A stretch of 64,000 bases of DNA from Planctomyces sp. SH-PL14 (GCF_001610835.1 NZ_CP011270.1:2622001-2686000); one strand, 5' to 3'; numbered from the stretch's first letter, positions 49,051 to 58,215 are shown. The notes: generated from the letters alone by a model not told the origin. A program made the numbers and translations.

Positions 49051-49728
49051 ATGTCCAACGTACTGATCGTCGAAGACCATCGCACCCTCCGCTCCAGCCT
49101 CGAACAAGGCCTCCGCGAAGAAGGTCACACCATCTTCGCCGTGTCCAGCGCCACCGAAGGACTCCTCCTCACCCGCACCGAACCCCTCGACGCCATCATC
49201 CTCGACCTCCAACTGACCGACGGAGACGGCCTGACCCTGCTGCGGGAAATCCGCAAAAGCGGCCGCGCCACGCCGGTCCTGATCGTCAGCGCGAGAGACT
49301 CCGTCGAAGACCGCATCCTCGGACTCGACACCGGCGCCGACGACTACCTCGTCAAACCGTTCGCGTTCGGCGAACTCCTCGCCCGCCTCCGCTCGCTCCT
49401 CCGCCGCGGCGCCGTCGCCTCCGAAGCAGTCCTCCGCCACGACGACCTCCAGATCGACCTCATGACGCGCAAAGTCACCCGCCAGGGCGAGGAAATCTCG
49501 CTCACGCGGCGACTGCTCGAACTGCTCGAATACCTCCTTCGCCACAAGAACCAGGTCGTCACCCGCGAGATGCTCGCGCGCGACGTCTGGAAGGCCTCCA
49601 CCGCCACCTGGACGAACGTGATCGAAGTCCAGATCCGCGAACTGCGGATCAAGATCGAACGCCCCGGCTGGTCGCGGATCCTGCACACGATTCGAGGGGA
49701 AGGCTACCGCCTGGGAGACCCGCCGTGA
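49051..49728 (+). CDS. OmpR-family response regulator
   Basis: 225 aa. The receiver domain has the acidic pair E8-D9, phosphoacceptor D52 in IILDLQL, S80 and K102 in LVKPF. The winged-helix DNA-binding domain covers about 125-225 (ISLTRRLLELLEYLLRHKNQVVTREMLARDVW ... GEGYRLG). It overlaps the histidine kinase start (GTGA). Position next to the metal-type efflux genes suggests it controls them, as CusR/CzcR do (inference). Confidence 0.95.
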   Translation: MSNVLIVEDHRTLRSSLEQGLREEGHTIFAVSSATEGLLLTRTEPLDAIILDLQLTDGDGLTLLREIRKSGRATPVLIVSARDSVEDRILGLDTGADDYLVKPFAFGELLARLRSLLRRGAVASEAVLRHDDLQIDLMTRKVTRQGEEISLTRRLLELLEYLLRHKNQVVTREMLARDVWKASTATWTNVIEVQIRELRIKIERPGWSRILHTIRGEGYRLGDPP

Positions 49729-51116
49729 CCGGCTGGAGCATCCGCTGGCGACTGACCCTCTCGAACGCCGCCGTCCTGGCCGGCCTCTTCGCCGTGTTCT
49801 GCGGCGTGATGCTGTACCTCGTCCACGGACATCTGCAACGAGAAGAAGACGCGTGGCTCTCCGAGGAAATCCACGAGCTCCGCCAGGACGTCAAACTCGC
49901 CCGTGATCGCGAGCACCTCCAGGAAACCTTCGACACCCGGTACGCCATCCACTCGGACGTCCACTTCCGTGTCACCGCTCCGGATGCAGCCGTCATCCAG
50001 AGCCGCTTCCTCCGCGACACGGCCCTCCCCCGGCCCGGTCACCTCGACGAGACCGAGCCGCCGCAGTTCGAGGACGTCGATCTCCCCGGCCTCGGACAGT
50101 TCCGGCTCCTCAGCCTGACGGCCCGGGATAGCCAGGACCGTCCGCTCCTGTTGCAGGTCGCCTCCGCCAAGGCCGAGATGAGCCAGGACTTTCAGTGGTA
50201 CCTCGGGACCGTCGTCGCCGCGGTTCCGATCGCCCTCCTCGTCGCCATCGCGGCTGGCTACGGCCTGGCGTGCCACGCGCTGGCGCCGGTCGAACAGATG
50301 GTCGCCACGGCGGAACGGATCTCCGCGGAGCGGCTCGATGAGCGGCTGACGATCCGGAACCCGCGCGATGAACTGGGACGGCTCGGCCTGACGCTCAACG
50401 CGATGTTCGACCGGCTGCACCGCGCGATCGATCAGATGCGGCGCTTCACGTCGGATGCGGCCCACGAGCTGCGGTCGCCGATCGCCGCGCTGCGGACGAA
50501 GGCGGAAGTCATCCTGCGGGCTCCTCGGGAGGCCGAGGTCTACCGCCTCGCGATGGAACAGACCGCCGACGAAGCCGCGCGCCTGACCGAGCTGGTCCAT
50601 CAGCTCCTGACCTTGAGCCGTTACGACGCCGGGCAGTTCCCGCCGCTGGAAGATCGCGTGCGGGTGGACCTCCTGGTGGCGGACGTGGTTGAGCAGTTCC
50701 GCAGCCGGACCACCGACTGGCGGCACACGCTCGTGGTTCAGCCGCTCCCTCCCTGGAGCCTGGTGGGGGACGACATCCTGCTGAGCCAGCTGTTCTTCAA
50801 CCTGCTCGACAACGCCACGAAGTACACGCCGCCGGGAGGGACGATCTGCGTCCGCGGACGGGAGGCGGGCCAGGAACTGGTCGTGGAGGTCGAGGACGAC
50901 GGGATCGGGATTCCCGAAGAGCTCCAGGGGCGAGTCTTCGATCGGTTCTTTCGCGTGGACTCGTCCCAGAACGACGATCGCTCGGGCGTGGGCCTCGGTC
51001 TCGCCATCTGCCGCGCCGTCGTCGAAACCCATCGCGGCCGGATCGCGGTCCGCAGCGCCCCCGGGAAAGGCAGCTGCTTCGGGGTGACACTGCCCGGCGC
51101 GCCGGCGGCAAGCTGA
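49725..51116 (+). CDS. Sensor histidine kinase (CusS/heavy-metal sensor type)
   Basis: 463 aa, GTG start overlapping the regulator stop by three bases. A membrane helix near 12-33, a periplasmic sensor loop of about 130 residues, and a second helix near 162-185 are followed by a HAMP segment (ALAPVEQMVATAERISAERLDERL). The phosphorylation box FTSDAAHELRSPIAALR has H247. The ATPase part has NLLDNATKYTPPGG (N box), VEDDGIGIPEELQGRVFDRFFRVD and GVGLGLAICRAVVETHRG. The periplasmic loop has no obvious metal-binding cluster. Partner of the preceding regulator. Confidence 0.95.
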   Translation: MTGWSIRWRLTLSNAAVLAGLFAVFCGVMLYLVHGHLQREEDAWLSEEIHELRQDVKLARDREHLQETFDTRYAIHSDVHFRVTAPDAAVIQSRFLRDTALPRPGHLDETEPPQFEDVDLPGLGQFRLLSLTARDSQDRPLLLQVASAKAEMSQDFQWYLGTVVAAVPIALLVAIAAGYGLACHALAPVEQMVATAERISAERLDERLTIRNPRDELGRLGLTLNAMFDRLHRAIDQMRRFTSDAAHELRSPIAALRTKAEVILRAPREAEVYRLAMEQTADEAARLTELVHQLLTLSRYDAGQFPPLEDRVRVDLLVADVVEQFRSRTTDWRHTLVVQPLPPWSLVGDDILLSQLFFNLLDNATKYTPPGGTICVRGREAGQELVVEVEDDGIGIPEELQGRVFDRFFRVDSSQNDDRSGVGLGLAICRAVVETHRGRIAVRSAPGKGSCFGVTLPGAPAAS

Positions 51117-51415
51117 AGCGATTCCGGCGGAAGAATGTCTGTCGCCGGGCATCGGTCAAACGGCACGGCGAGCCGTCGACGGCTCATTGCCCCGCCTGAC
51201 CTCGCGGCGGGGTACCAGTCGCAGAACGGCGAAATACCTGCCGCGCGTGGCGATCATCTGCGCTCCCGGTCCCCGGCCGATTCGACTGACGACGTTCGAT
51301 TGCTGGGACCTGCTCGAAAAACATCAGGGACATCTATTGGAATGAGAGTTGCCCTCGGCGCATCTGGCGATGCGGGTGCCAGCGGTGTGGCCCGTCGTGA
51401 GATTCCACCTCGGGC
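51117..51415. other. Intergenic region before the chelatase-type operon
   Basis: 299 bases with no gene I can support. It probably carries the promoter for the lipoprotein/DUF1559/CobN-like operon. No Fur-like or other operator was recognised by eye. Confidence 0.4.
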
Positions 51416-51703
51416 ATGATGACGAGAACTGTGCGGACACTTCTTCTGGCTGTCGTTGTTGGCTTCCTGCCCCTCTCCTTCCTGAGCCTGTCGGGATGCA
51501 GCGAGTCCCCACCCTACCCCCAGGCGCAGGTGGCGAGCCCCGAAGGGCGAAAGGGGACGTGCATCGCCTGCAGCCGCGAGATCCCCTCGGTCGGTGCAGA
51601 CAACCTCGTCACCGTCGGCGGGATCCAGTTCATCGTCTGCGGCCCGGAGTGCCGGGAGAAGACGGCGAAGGGGACTGGCGCGGACCACGGCCACGAACAC
51701 TGA
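51416..51703 (+). CDS. Small lipoprotein with Cys pairs and His tail
   Basis: 95 aa. A lipoprotein signal ends in LSLSGC with C28 as the lipid site. The mature part carries GTCIACSREI and FIVCGPECREK, two Cys pairs of the kind that hold a metal (YHS/TRASH-like zinc or copper site), and ends in a His/Glu-rich DHGHEH. It is a likely metal-binding periplasmic protein; function unknown. It precedes the DUF1559 gene by 145 bases on the same strand and may be the first gene of the chelatase-type operon. An ATG three bases downstream is equally possible. Confidence 0.7.
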   Translation: MMTRTVRTLLLAVVVGFLPLSFLSLSGCSESPPYPQAQVASPEGRKGTCIACSREIPSVGADNLVTVGGIQFIVCGPECREKTAKGTGADHGHEH

Positions 51704-51848
51704 TTCGGATTGGCCGAGCGTCGGGACGCAGTCACGTCGGTACGGAACCCACTCAGTCCGTCATGACAGCCTGCTTGTGATCCTGCGGGACCACGCGTCT
51801 CTCCGCAGAAATGAACGAATCGAACTCGATCCGATTGAGGAGAGGACA

Positions 51849-52805
51849 TTGATCAACAGAACGAGAGGCGGATTCACTCTGATCGAGCTTTTGGTCGTCA
51901 TCGCGATCATCGCGGTGCTGGTCTCGATCCTGCTCCCCGCCGTGCAGCAGGCCCGCGCCGCCGCCCGGGCCGCGCAGTGCCGCAACAACATGAAGCAGCT
52001 CGGTCTCGCGCTCCACGGCTACGCCGAGACCTACGGGATGTTTCCCCCCGGCCACATGGACACCTACACCGACGGGATCTCGGCCGGGGCCCGCCATCAC
52101 TTCGGCTGGCTGACCTCCCTGCTCCCCTATGTCGACCAGGGAGCGCTCTACGCCAAGATCCGCTTCGAGAACGTCACCGCCTTCTCCCCCAACGTCCACA
52201 TCAATCCGGAGTTCTATCCGGTCGGGACGTTCGAGATCGCGACCTTCCTCTGCCCCAGCGATCCGGTGCGGCGTGCCAATCCCGACATGGCTCCCGCCAA
52301 CTACCTCTCGAGCCAGGGGAACCTCTGCAACTGCCGCGACACGGTCTGCGACGGCCTGTTCGGCCACAGCTCCTACACCCGGCTGTCGTGGATCAAGGAC
52401 GGCCTGTCGCAGACGATCGCCGCCGGCGAGACCCTCAAGAGCGACATGAACCCCGCGACGGTCGACGACAACTACATCTTCACCAACTCCGCCGGGGCGA
52501 GTGCCCAGGATCTGGGGACCTGTCAGGGGGTCGCCCCCACCGCCTCGGACCGGGGGACGGTCTGGATCGGCGGGCAGCCGCAGTTCAACATCATGGCCAC
52601 GATCAACACCCCCAATCACCGGTTCTTCGACTGCATTGCTCCCAACTACGGCTGCACGAACTTCGCCGCCCGGAGCGCCCACACCGGAGGGGCCAACCTG
52701 GTGCTGGCGGACGGTTCCGTTCACTTCATTTCCGAGAACATCGAGCTCACGGTCTACCGCGCCCTCGGAAGTCGCGCCGGGTCTGAGAAAGTCGGGGAGT
52801 TCTGA
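51849..52805 (+). CDS. DUF1559 prepilin-like protein, TTG start
   Basis: 318 aa. The prepilin-type N-terminus GGFTLIELLVVIAIIAVLVSILLPAVQQARAAA lies at residues 7-40, with the E used by type II pseudopilins. The body is DUF1559, with QCRNNMKQLGLALHGYAETYGMFPPG near 45-65 and the C-terminal RSAHTGGANLVLADGSVHFI motif. There is no ATG in the right place; a TTG at 51849 is preceded by GAGGAGAGG and is the best start. It ends two bases before the TTG of the CobN-like gene. These proteins are numerous in planctomycetes and their role is unknown, but being coupled to a chelatase-like gene is unusual. Confidence 0.88.
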   Translation: MINRTRGGFTLIELLVVIAIIAVLVSILLPAVQQARAAARAAQCRNNMKQLGLALHGYAETYGMFPPGHMDTYTDGISAGARHHFGWLTSLLPYVDQGALYAKIRFENVTAFSPNVHINPEFYPVGTFEIATFLCPSDPVRRANPDMAPANYLSSQGNLCNCRDTVCDGLFGHSSYTRLSWIKDGLSQTIAAGETLKSDMNPATVDDNYIFTNSAGASAQDLGTCQGVAPTASDRGTVWIGGQPQFNIMATINTPNHRFFDCIAPNYGCTNFAARSAHTGGANLVLADGSVHFISENIELTVYRALGSRAGSEKVGEF

Positions 52806-52807
52806 TC

Positions 52808-55800
52808 TTGGGCACTTTCCGATCGGCCATGGCAACACTCCGCGGCCTCCTGTTCGTTCTTACGCTGGCCGCCTCATGGACGGGGTGGGCCAGCCACGCC
52901 GTCGCGCAGGAAGCCCTGAACGCCAAGCCGGCGCCGGAGGCGCCCGCAGCGACGGCCGCCGCGGACATCGGCTTCATCGGCCTGCATGGCGGCATCTACG
53001 AGCAGCTGCAGAAGCACGCGGCGGGGCTCAACCTGCGGCTGGTCTACTTTGAAGATGGCGAGATCGCGCGGCGGTCCGCCGATCTGGGGCAGGTCCGCGT
53101 CCTGTACGTCCAGCATGTCCGTGAAGAGGACCGGGACGCCTATCAGGCGGCGATCCGGCAGGGACGGACAAAGAACCCCGCCCTCGCGATCTACGTCTTC
53201 CCGGCGAACTCCTTCGAGTTCCTCAAAGGGCTCGCCCCCGCCGGCGCGGTGGAGCAGGACGCCGAGGCGCAGAAGTACTACGGCTCCTCGGGCGAGAACC
53301 TGCGGCGGCTGCTCGTGTATACGGCCGCCAAACGGCTCGGACGGGACCTGAAGATCGAACCGGCCGAGATCGTCGAGCAGGAGGGGTTCTATCACCCTGG
53401 TCACAGTGACTTCTTCCCGACGTCCGCGGCGTTCGAAACCTGGCGTCGCGGCCGCCCCGGGGCACCCGCCGAGGGGCCGCGGCTCCTGATCGCCGTCCAC
53501 GCGACGCACCTCGCGTTTCAGCAGCCCCGCGTTGTCGACGCGTTGATCCGGGAGTGCGAGCGGCAGGGGGCGATCGCCGCCGCGATCATCGACGGCCGTT
53601 CGCCCCGGTACGCCGAACAGGCGGAAGCCTTCGCGCCGCAGGCGGTCATCCACACCTGCCACAGCGGCGACCCGCTTCCGCTGCGGCTCAAGCTGAACGT
53701 CCCGCACCTCCACTCGATCTTCCTCCGCAAGCAGTCGATCGATCAGTGGCAGTCGAGCCTCGAAGGGCTCGCGTCGAGTGAGCTGGCATTCCACATCATC
53801 GGGCAGGAGCTGATCGGCGCGATCGAGCCGCAGGTCGCCGCCGGGACCACGCAGGGGATGGGGAGCGCCGAGGCGTTCCAGCCGATCCCCGACCGGGTCG
53901 AGCATCTCGTCTCCCGGGCGCTGTCGTTCGCCCGCCTGGCCCAGACTCCTCCCGCGAAGAAGAAGGTCGCCGTCATCTATTACGACCGCGAGATGGGGAA
54001 AGGGGAGCTGATGCGCGGCAGCTCGACGGGGATGCACATGAACGCCCCGCGGAGCCTCATCAACGTCCTTGAGGCGATGTCCCGGCACGGCTACGACATC
54101 CAGCCGGTTCCCCGCCACGAAGACGAGCTCCTCGGCTGGATGATGGAGCGGGGCCGGCAGGTCGGGGTCTGGGCTCCGGCCGAGCTCGACCGGCTGGTCC
54201 GGACCGGCCATCCGGTCCTCGTCCCCGAGGCGAAGTACCGGGAGTGGTACCAGCGAAAGGTTCCCGCCGATCGTCGCGAGCAGCTCGAGGCGAAGTGGGG
54301 CCCGCCGCCCGGGCGGTTCATGGTCTGGGAGAACGGCGGCCAGAAGCACATCGTCATTCCCCGGATCGAGCTGAACAACGTCGTGCTGCTCCCCCAGCCG
54401 CTCCGCGGAGAGCTGCATGGCCGCGAGGAGGCAAGCGCCCAGACGCACGACAAGGTGACGACTCCGCCGCACAACTACCTGGCGACCTACTTCTGGCTGG
54501 AGCAGGAGTTCGGCGCGAACGCCCTGATCCACTTCGGGACCCACGGGTCGGAGTTCGCCCTCCCCGGGAAGCCGAACGGCCTCGCCCGCCGCGACTGGTG
54601 CGACGTGATCATGGGATCGATGCCGAACTTCAATCCCTGGATCATCGAGAACATGGTGGAGTCCTCGCCGGTCCGCCGGCGGGTCTACGGCACGCTGCTG
54701 AGCCACCTGCCGCCGCCGATCGTCGATGCTGGCCTCAGCGACGAGCTCGAGAACCTGCACGAGACGGTCGACAAGTGGACGACCCTCGAAGAGGGGGCCC
54801 TGAAGCAGAAGTTCCGCGAAGAGATCTCGCGGCAGGTCCGGGCCTGCCACCTCGACACCGACCTCAAGCTCGTGGGGCCCGACGATCGGCTGCTCGAGCC
54901 GCATGAGATCGAGGCGGTCTCGAAGTACCTCCACGCGATCCAGGAGGAGACGACCCCCACAAGCCTGCACGTCTACGGCGAGCGGCCCCGCGCCGACCTG
55001 CTGATTCCGTACATGGTCACGATCCTCCGGGCCCCGTTCCTGCGGGAGCTGGGCCGGCTGCAGCACGACCATCAGCACGAAACCGGCATCGACCATGATC
55101 ACGACCACGACCATGCCGTCCGCCCCGCCGCCGAGAAGATCCTGACCCTCGTGCTCCGGCAGGGGGTCGCGCCGCTCGATGCGGTCAACCTGACGCTCGG
55201 AACGGAGCTCAAGGAGCTTCCGGAGGTCCTCGAGAAGGGATTGAAACTCGTCGTCGCGCTCAACGCGGACTTCGACAAAACGACCGACGAGATCGACAAC
55301 CTGCTGAAGGGACTCGACGGCCGGTTCGTCCCGCCCGGGCCGGGGAACAGCCCGATCCGGAACCCGAGCGCGGTCCCGACCGGCCGGAACATGTACCTCC
55401 TCAACCCCGAGGAAGTCCCGACCCCGCCGTCGTGGGAGCTGGGGCGAAAGCTCGCCGACGATCTCATCACCCGGCACCAGTCGCAGACCGGCGAGTTCCC
55501 GACCAAGATCGGCTTCGACCTCCGGAGCAGCGCCACCTTCCGGGACTACGGCGTGATGGAGGCTCAGATCCTGCACCTGATCGGCGTCGAGCCGGTCTGG
55601 GACGAGCGGAACCTGGTCAACGACGTCCGCCTCGTCCCCCGCGAGACGCTCGGGCGGCCGCGGGTCGACGTCTTCGTCGCCAGCGGGGGCTGGTACGAGT
55701 CGAACCTCCCGTCGCGGCTCAACCTGTGGGACAAGGCGATCCGGCTCGCCGCCCAGTCGGACGAGCCGGACAACCCGCTGTTCCGCAACACCGCCCGGCT

Positions 55801-57061
55801 CAAGGAGACGCTTGCCGGGCAGGGGATCGCCCCCGACCGGGCCGCGCTCCTGTCGCAGGCCCGGATCTTCGGCCGCGCCCCGGGAAGGGAATCGGGGGGC
55901 TTCCTTGCCTACCGGGTCGCCCGCTCAGGGGACTGGAACAGCCGGGACGACATCGCCGCCGCCTACCTGGCCGAGAGCAAGCACGTCTTCACCGAGGGGG
56001 CCTGGGGCGAGCCGGCCGCGCCCCTCTACGACGCCGCCATCCAGGGGACGCACACCGTCGTCCGGAGCTGGTCCGACCACATGACCGGTCCGCTCGCCAG
56101 CCGCTATACGTGGCTGCACGGGGGGAGCCTCAGCCTCGCGGTCGAGGCCCTGACCGGGAAGCGTCCGGAGTACGTCTTCTCCGACGTCCGCGATCCCGAC
56201 AAGGCGGGGATCGTCAATGCTGAGGAGGCCCTGCGGCGGGAGTTCCGCGTCCGCCTCTTCAACCGGAAATGGCTCGAAGGGATGATGAAGGAGGGGTACT
56301 CCGGCGCGGACCACATCCGGTTCCTGACCTCGAACAGTTTCGGCTGGGAAGTGATGCGGCCCGGCAGTGTCGGGACCGACAACTGGAACGAGATGAAGCG
56401 GGTGCTGGTCGACGACAAACTGAATCTCAACCTCCGGGAGTGGATGGAGCGGAACAACCCGTATGCCTTCCAGGACACGCTCGCCACGATGCTCGAGGCG
56501 ACCCGCAAGGGGTACTGGGAGGCGGATCCGCAAACGGTGCAGGAGGTCGCCGTCGCCTATGCGGAGAGCGTCGCCCGCCACGGTCTGTCGGGCCACATGA
56601 CGAGCGGCGGCAACCGGCCGCTCGATACCCTGGTCCGGGGTGAGCTCGCCAAGGTCACGTCACCGGGGGGGGCTCAGCTCCTCGAAGGCTACGTCCGCGG
56701 AATCGAAGCCCAGACGCAGGCGTCTCCGTCGGAACTCGCTCAGGCGACCGCCCCCGCCCCGGGCGCCGCGCCCGGGGCAGCAATGCCCGCCCCCGCTGCG
56801 GCGCCGGCCTCGGCACCCCCTGCGGCTGGCTCGGCTCCGAATGCGGCCGCACCTCCACCACCGGCACAGGCCGGAGCGTCTCCTCCTGCGACCGTTCCCG
56901 TGGAAGGTCAGCGGCTGCAGGCTTCGGCTCCCCCGGCCAGTACCGACAAGCAGGCGGGGGCTTCGGGGACTCCCCTGTGGGACTCGACTCCCTGGTTCAT
57001 CGCGGGAGCAGCAACGCTCCTCGTTCTGGCCGGCTTTGTGTTTCGGCGAGGCGCCCCGTGA
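52808..57061 (+). CDS. Secreted, membrane-anchored CobN/ChlH-like chelatase (HmuS-like)
   Basis: 1417 aa. Signal peptide (about residues 8-34, ending near AVAQ), then a CobN/BchH-type chelatase body from about 50 to 1290. Recognisable are HFGTHGSEFALPGK with H575 and H579, NPWIIENMVESSPVRRRVYGT, GGWYESNLPSRLNLWDKAI, and YTWLHGGSLSLAVEALTGK. A His/Asp-rich insertion lies at about 752-770. A Pro/Ala-rich linker and one C-terminal membrane helix (WFIAGAATLLVLAGFVF) anchor it, so the catalytic part faces the periplasm. Cytoplasmic CobN and BchH lack such signals; secreted CobN-like proteins with ExbB-like and DUF2149 partners are known from Bacteroidota heme-use loci (HmuS), where they remove iron from heme. 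The substrate here (heme, cobalamin, chlorin) is not known. TTG 52808 has GGGGAG upstream; ATG 52829 is the alternative. Confidence 0.88.
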   Translation: MGTFRSAMATLRGLLFVLTLAASWTGWASHAVAQEALNAKPAPEAPAATAAADIGFIGLHGGIYEQLQKHAAGLNLRLVYFEDGEIARRSADLGQVRVLYVQHVREEDRDAYQAAIRQGRTKNPALAIYVFPANSFEFLKGLAPAGAVEQDAEAQKYYGSSGENLRRLLVYTAAKRLGRDLKIEPAEIVEQEGFYHPGHSDFFPTSAAFETWRRGRPGAPAEGPRLLIAVHATHLAFQQPRVVDALIRECERQGAIAAAIIDGRSPRYAEQAEAFAPQAVIHTCHSGDPLPLRLKLNVPHLHSIFLRKQSIDQWQSSLEGLASSELAFHIIGQELIGAIEPQVAAGTTQGMGSAEAFQPIPDRVEHLVSRALSFARLAQTPPAKKKVAVIYYDREMGKGELMRGSSTGMHMNAPRSLINVLEAMSRHGYDIQPVPRHEDELLGWMMERGRQVGVWAPAELDRLVRTGHPVLVPEAKYREWYQRKVPADRREQLEAKWGPPPGRFMVWENGGQKHIVIPRIELNNVVLLPQPLRGELHGREEASAQTHDKVTTPPHNYLATYFWLEQEFGANALIHFGTHGSEFALPGKPNGLARRDWCDVIMGSMPNFNPWIIENMVESSPVRRRVYGTLLSHLPPPIVDAGLSDELENLHETVDKWTTLEEGALKQKFREEISRQVRACHLDTDLKLVGPDDRLLEPHEIEAVSKYLHAIQEETTPTSLHVYGERPRADLLIPYMVTILRAPFLRELGRLQHDHQHETGIDHDHDHDHAVRPAAEKILTLVLRQGVAPLDAVNLTLGTELKELPEVLEKGLKLVVALNADFDKTTDEIDNLLKGLDGRFVPPGPGNSPIRNPSAVPTGRNMYLLNPEEVPTPPSWELGRKLADDLITRHQSQTGEFPTKIGFDLRSSATFRDYGVMEAQILHLIGVEPVWDERNLVNDVRLVPRETLGRPRVDVFVASGGWYESNLPSRLNLWDKAIRLAAQSDEPDNPLFRNTARLKETLAGQGIAPDRAALLSQARIFGRAPGRESGGFLAYRVARSGDWNSRDDIAAAYLAESKHVFTEGAWGEPAAPLYDAAIQGTHTVVRSWSDHMTGPLASRYTWLHGGSLSLAVEALTGKRPEYVFSDVRDPDKAGIVNAEEALRREFRVRLFNRKWLEGMMKEGYSGADHIRFLTSNSFGWEVMRPGSVGTDNWNEMKRVLVDDKLNLNLREWMERNNPYAFQDTLATMLEATRKGYWEADPQTVQEVAVAYAESVARHGLSGHMTSGGNRPLDTLVRGELAKVTSPGGAQLLEGYVRGIEAQTQASPSELAQATAPAPGAAPGAAMPAPAAAPASAPPAAGSAPNAAAPPPPAQAGASPPATVPVEGQRLQASAPPASTDKQAGASGTPLWDSTPWFIAGAATLLVLAGFVFRRGAP

Positions 57062-57765
57062 CCGACCGCATCGTCGACATCCTGTTCCAGATCTCCACGG
57101 GACTTCTCGCACCGACCCTGGTCGTGCTGCTGATCCTGATGGGGGGGATCCTGCTGCTCCTCGGCGGGATCACCCGCGAGTTCCTCGACCGCCGCGTGCA
57201 TCTCCAGACCTGGCGGGCGTTCCTCGCGAGGGCCCGTTCGACCGGCGCGTGGGACGAGGGGTTCTATGACCTGCGGCTCGTCGGCTACCCCGCCCGGTTT
57301 CAGGCCCGCACGCGGGACGCGCGGCACAACCCGCTCGTGGCCCGCAAGTGTCTCGAGGACCTCGAGCTCGACATGGCGCGGCGGATGGCGTGGCTGACGT
57401 TTGCCATCCGGGTCGGCCCGATGCTGGGGCTCGTCGGCACGCTGGTCCCCCTCGGCCCGGCCCTGATGGGACTGGCCGCGGGTGACATCCAGTCGTTGTC
57501 GGGCAACCTCGTGATCGCCTTCACGACCACCGTCTTCGGAATCCTGGTCGGCGGGGGCGCGTTCACCGGCAACCTGATCCGCCGGGCCTGGTACGAACAG
57601 GACCTCAGCGACCTCGAGTACCTCGCCGACCTCCGCGAGCACGGCGCACGCCTCGGCAGCAACGGCGAAGGCCACCCGACCAGCCTCCCGCTCGGCCCCG
57701 CCTCCGTGGGAGCAGGCCCCCGTGCGGGCCACGAAGCCCCGCGGGCCGGAGGCCGTCATGCGTAA
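57058..57765 (+). CDS. MotA/TolQ/ExbB-like membrane protein (HmuU-like)
   Basis: 235 aa, GTG start overlapping the chelatase stop (GTGA). Membrane segments lie at about 12-38 (LLAPTLVVLLILMGGILLLLGGI), 115-135 and 150-175. The proton-channel signature RVGPMLGLVGTLVPLGPALMGLAAGD ... LVIAFTTTVFGILVGGGAF matches MotA/TolQ/ExbB proteins. It probably converts proton motive force into work on the periplasmic chelatase (inference from family and gene order). The C-terminal 30 residues are Gly/Pro-rich and unlike the family. Confidence 0.9.
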   Translation: MTDRIVDILFQISTGLLAPTLVVLLILMGGILLLLGGITREFLDRRVHLQTWRAFLARARSTGAWDEGFYDLRLVGYPARFQARTRDARHNPLVARKCLEDLELDMARRMAWLTFAIRVGPMLGLVGTLVPLGPALMGLAAGDIQSLSGNLVIAFTTTVFGILVGGGAFTGNLIRRAWYEQDLSDLEYLADLREHGARLGSNGEGHPTSLPLGPASVGAGPRAGHEAPRAGGRHA

Positions 57766-58078
57766 CAAGCCGCGCCGCTGGGACTCGGGGGACGACGATC
57801 CGCTGGCGGGTCTCGTGAACCTGTTCGACGTCTGGATGGTGTTTTCGATCGCGCTCCTCATCGCCATGATCGGCGCCGCCCGCTCGCAGACCTCGGCAGC
57901 GTCGGGGCCAAAGCCCGATCCCGCCACAGCCGCGTCGCCGACGCTCGAGCAGTTGATCGACACGCAGCGGAAGTTGCCCTCCTACCGAGTCAGCGAAGAC
58001 AAGCTCTCCGGCCAGGGCCAACGCCTCGGCACCGCCTACCGGCTTCAGTCCGGCGAAGTCGTCTACGTCCCGGATTGA
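57758..58078 (+). CDS. DUF2149 protein (HmuV-like)
   Basis: 106 aa. The opening RRWDSGDDDPLAGLVNLFDVWMVFSIALLIAMI has one membrane helix at about 24-42, and the soluble tail holds PTLEQLIDTQRKLPSYRVSEDKLSGQGQRLGTAYRLQSGEVVYVPD, a clear DUF2149 pattern. The layout (short N-terminus, one helix, periplasmic tail) is like ExbD/TolR, so it may be the partner of the ExbB-like protein. Its start overlaps the preceding gene by eight bases, which supports translational coupling. Third gene of the chelatase/ExbB/DUF2149 core. Confidence 0.9.
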   Translation: MRNKPRRWDSGDDDPLAGLVNLFDVWMVFSIALLIAMIGAARSQTSAASGPKPDPATAASPTLEQLIDTQRKLPSYRVSEDKLSGQGQRLGTAYRLQSGEVVYVPD

Positions 58079-58215
58079 CGCCGCCGCCGCCATCCCACGT
58101 TGAAGCCGGAACCACGCCTCGGCGCTGTGCCGGGGCCGGCGCGAAATGGAAACGGTTTCTTCCTCTCCAGGTCGAACATCCGTGTTCGCCGCGAAGCGGG
58201 ACCGACTTCCCGGCG

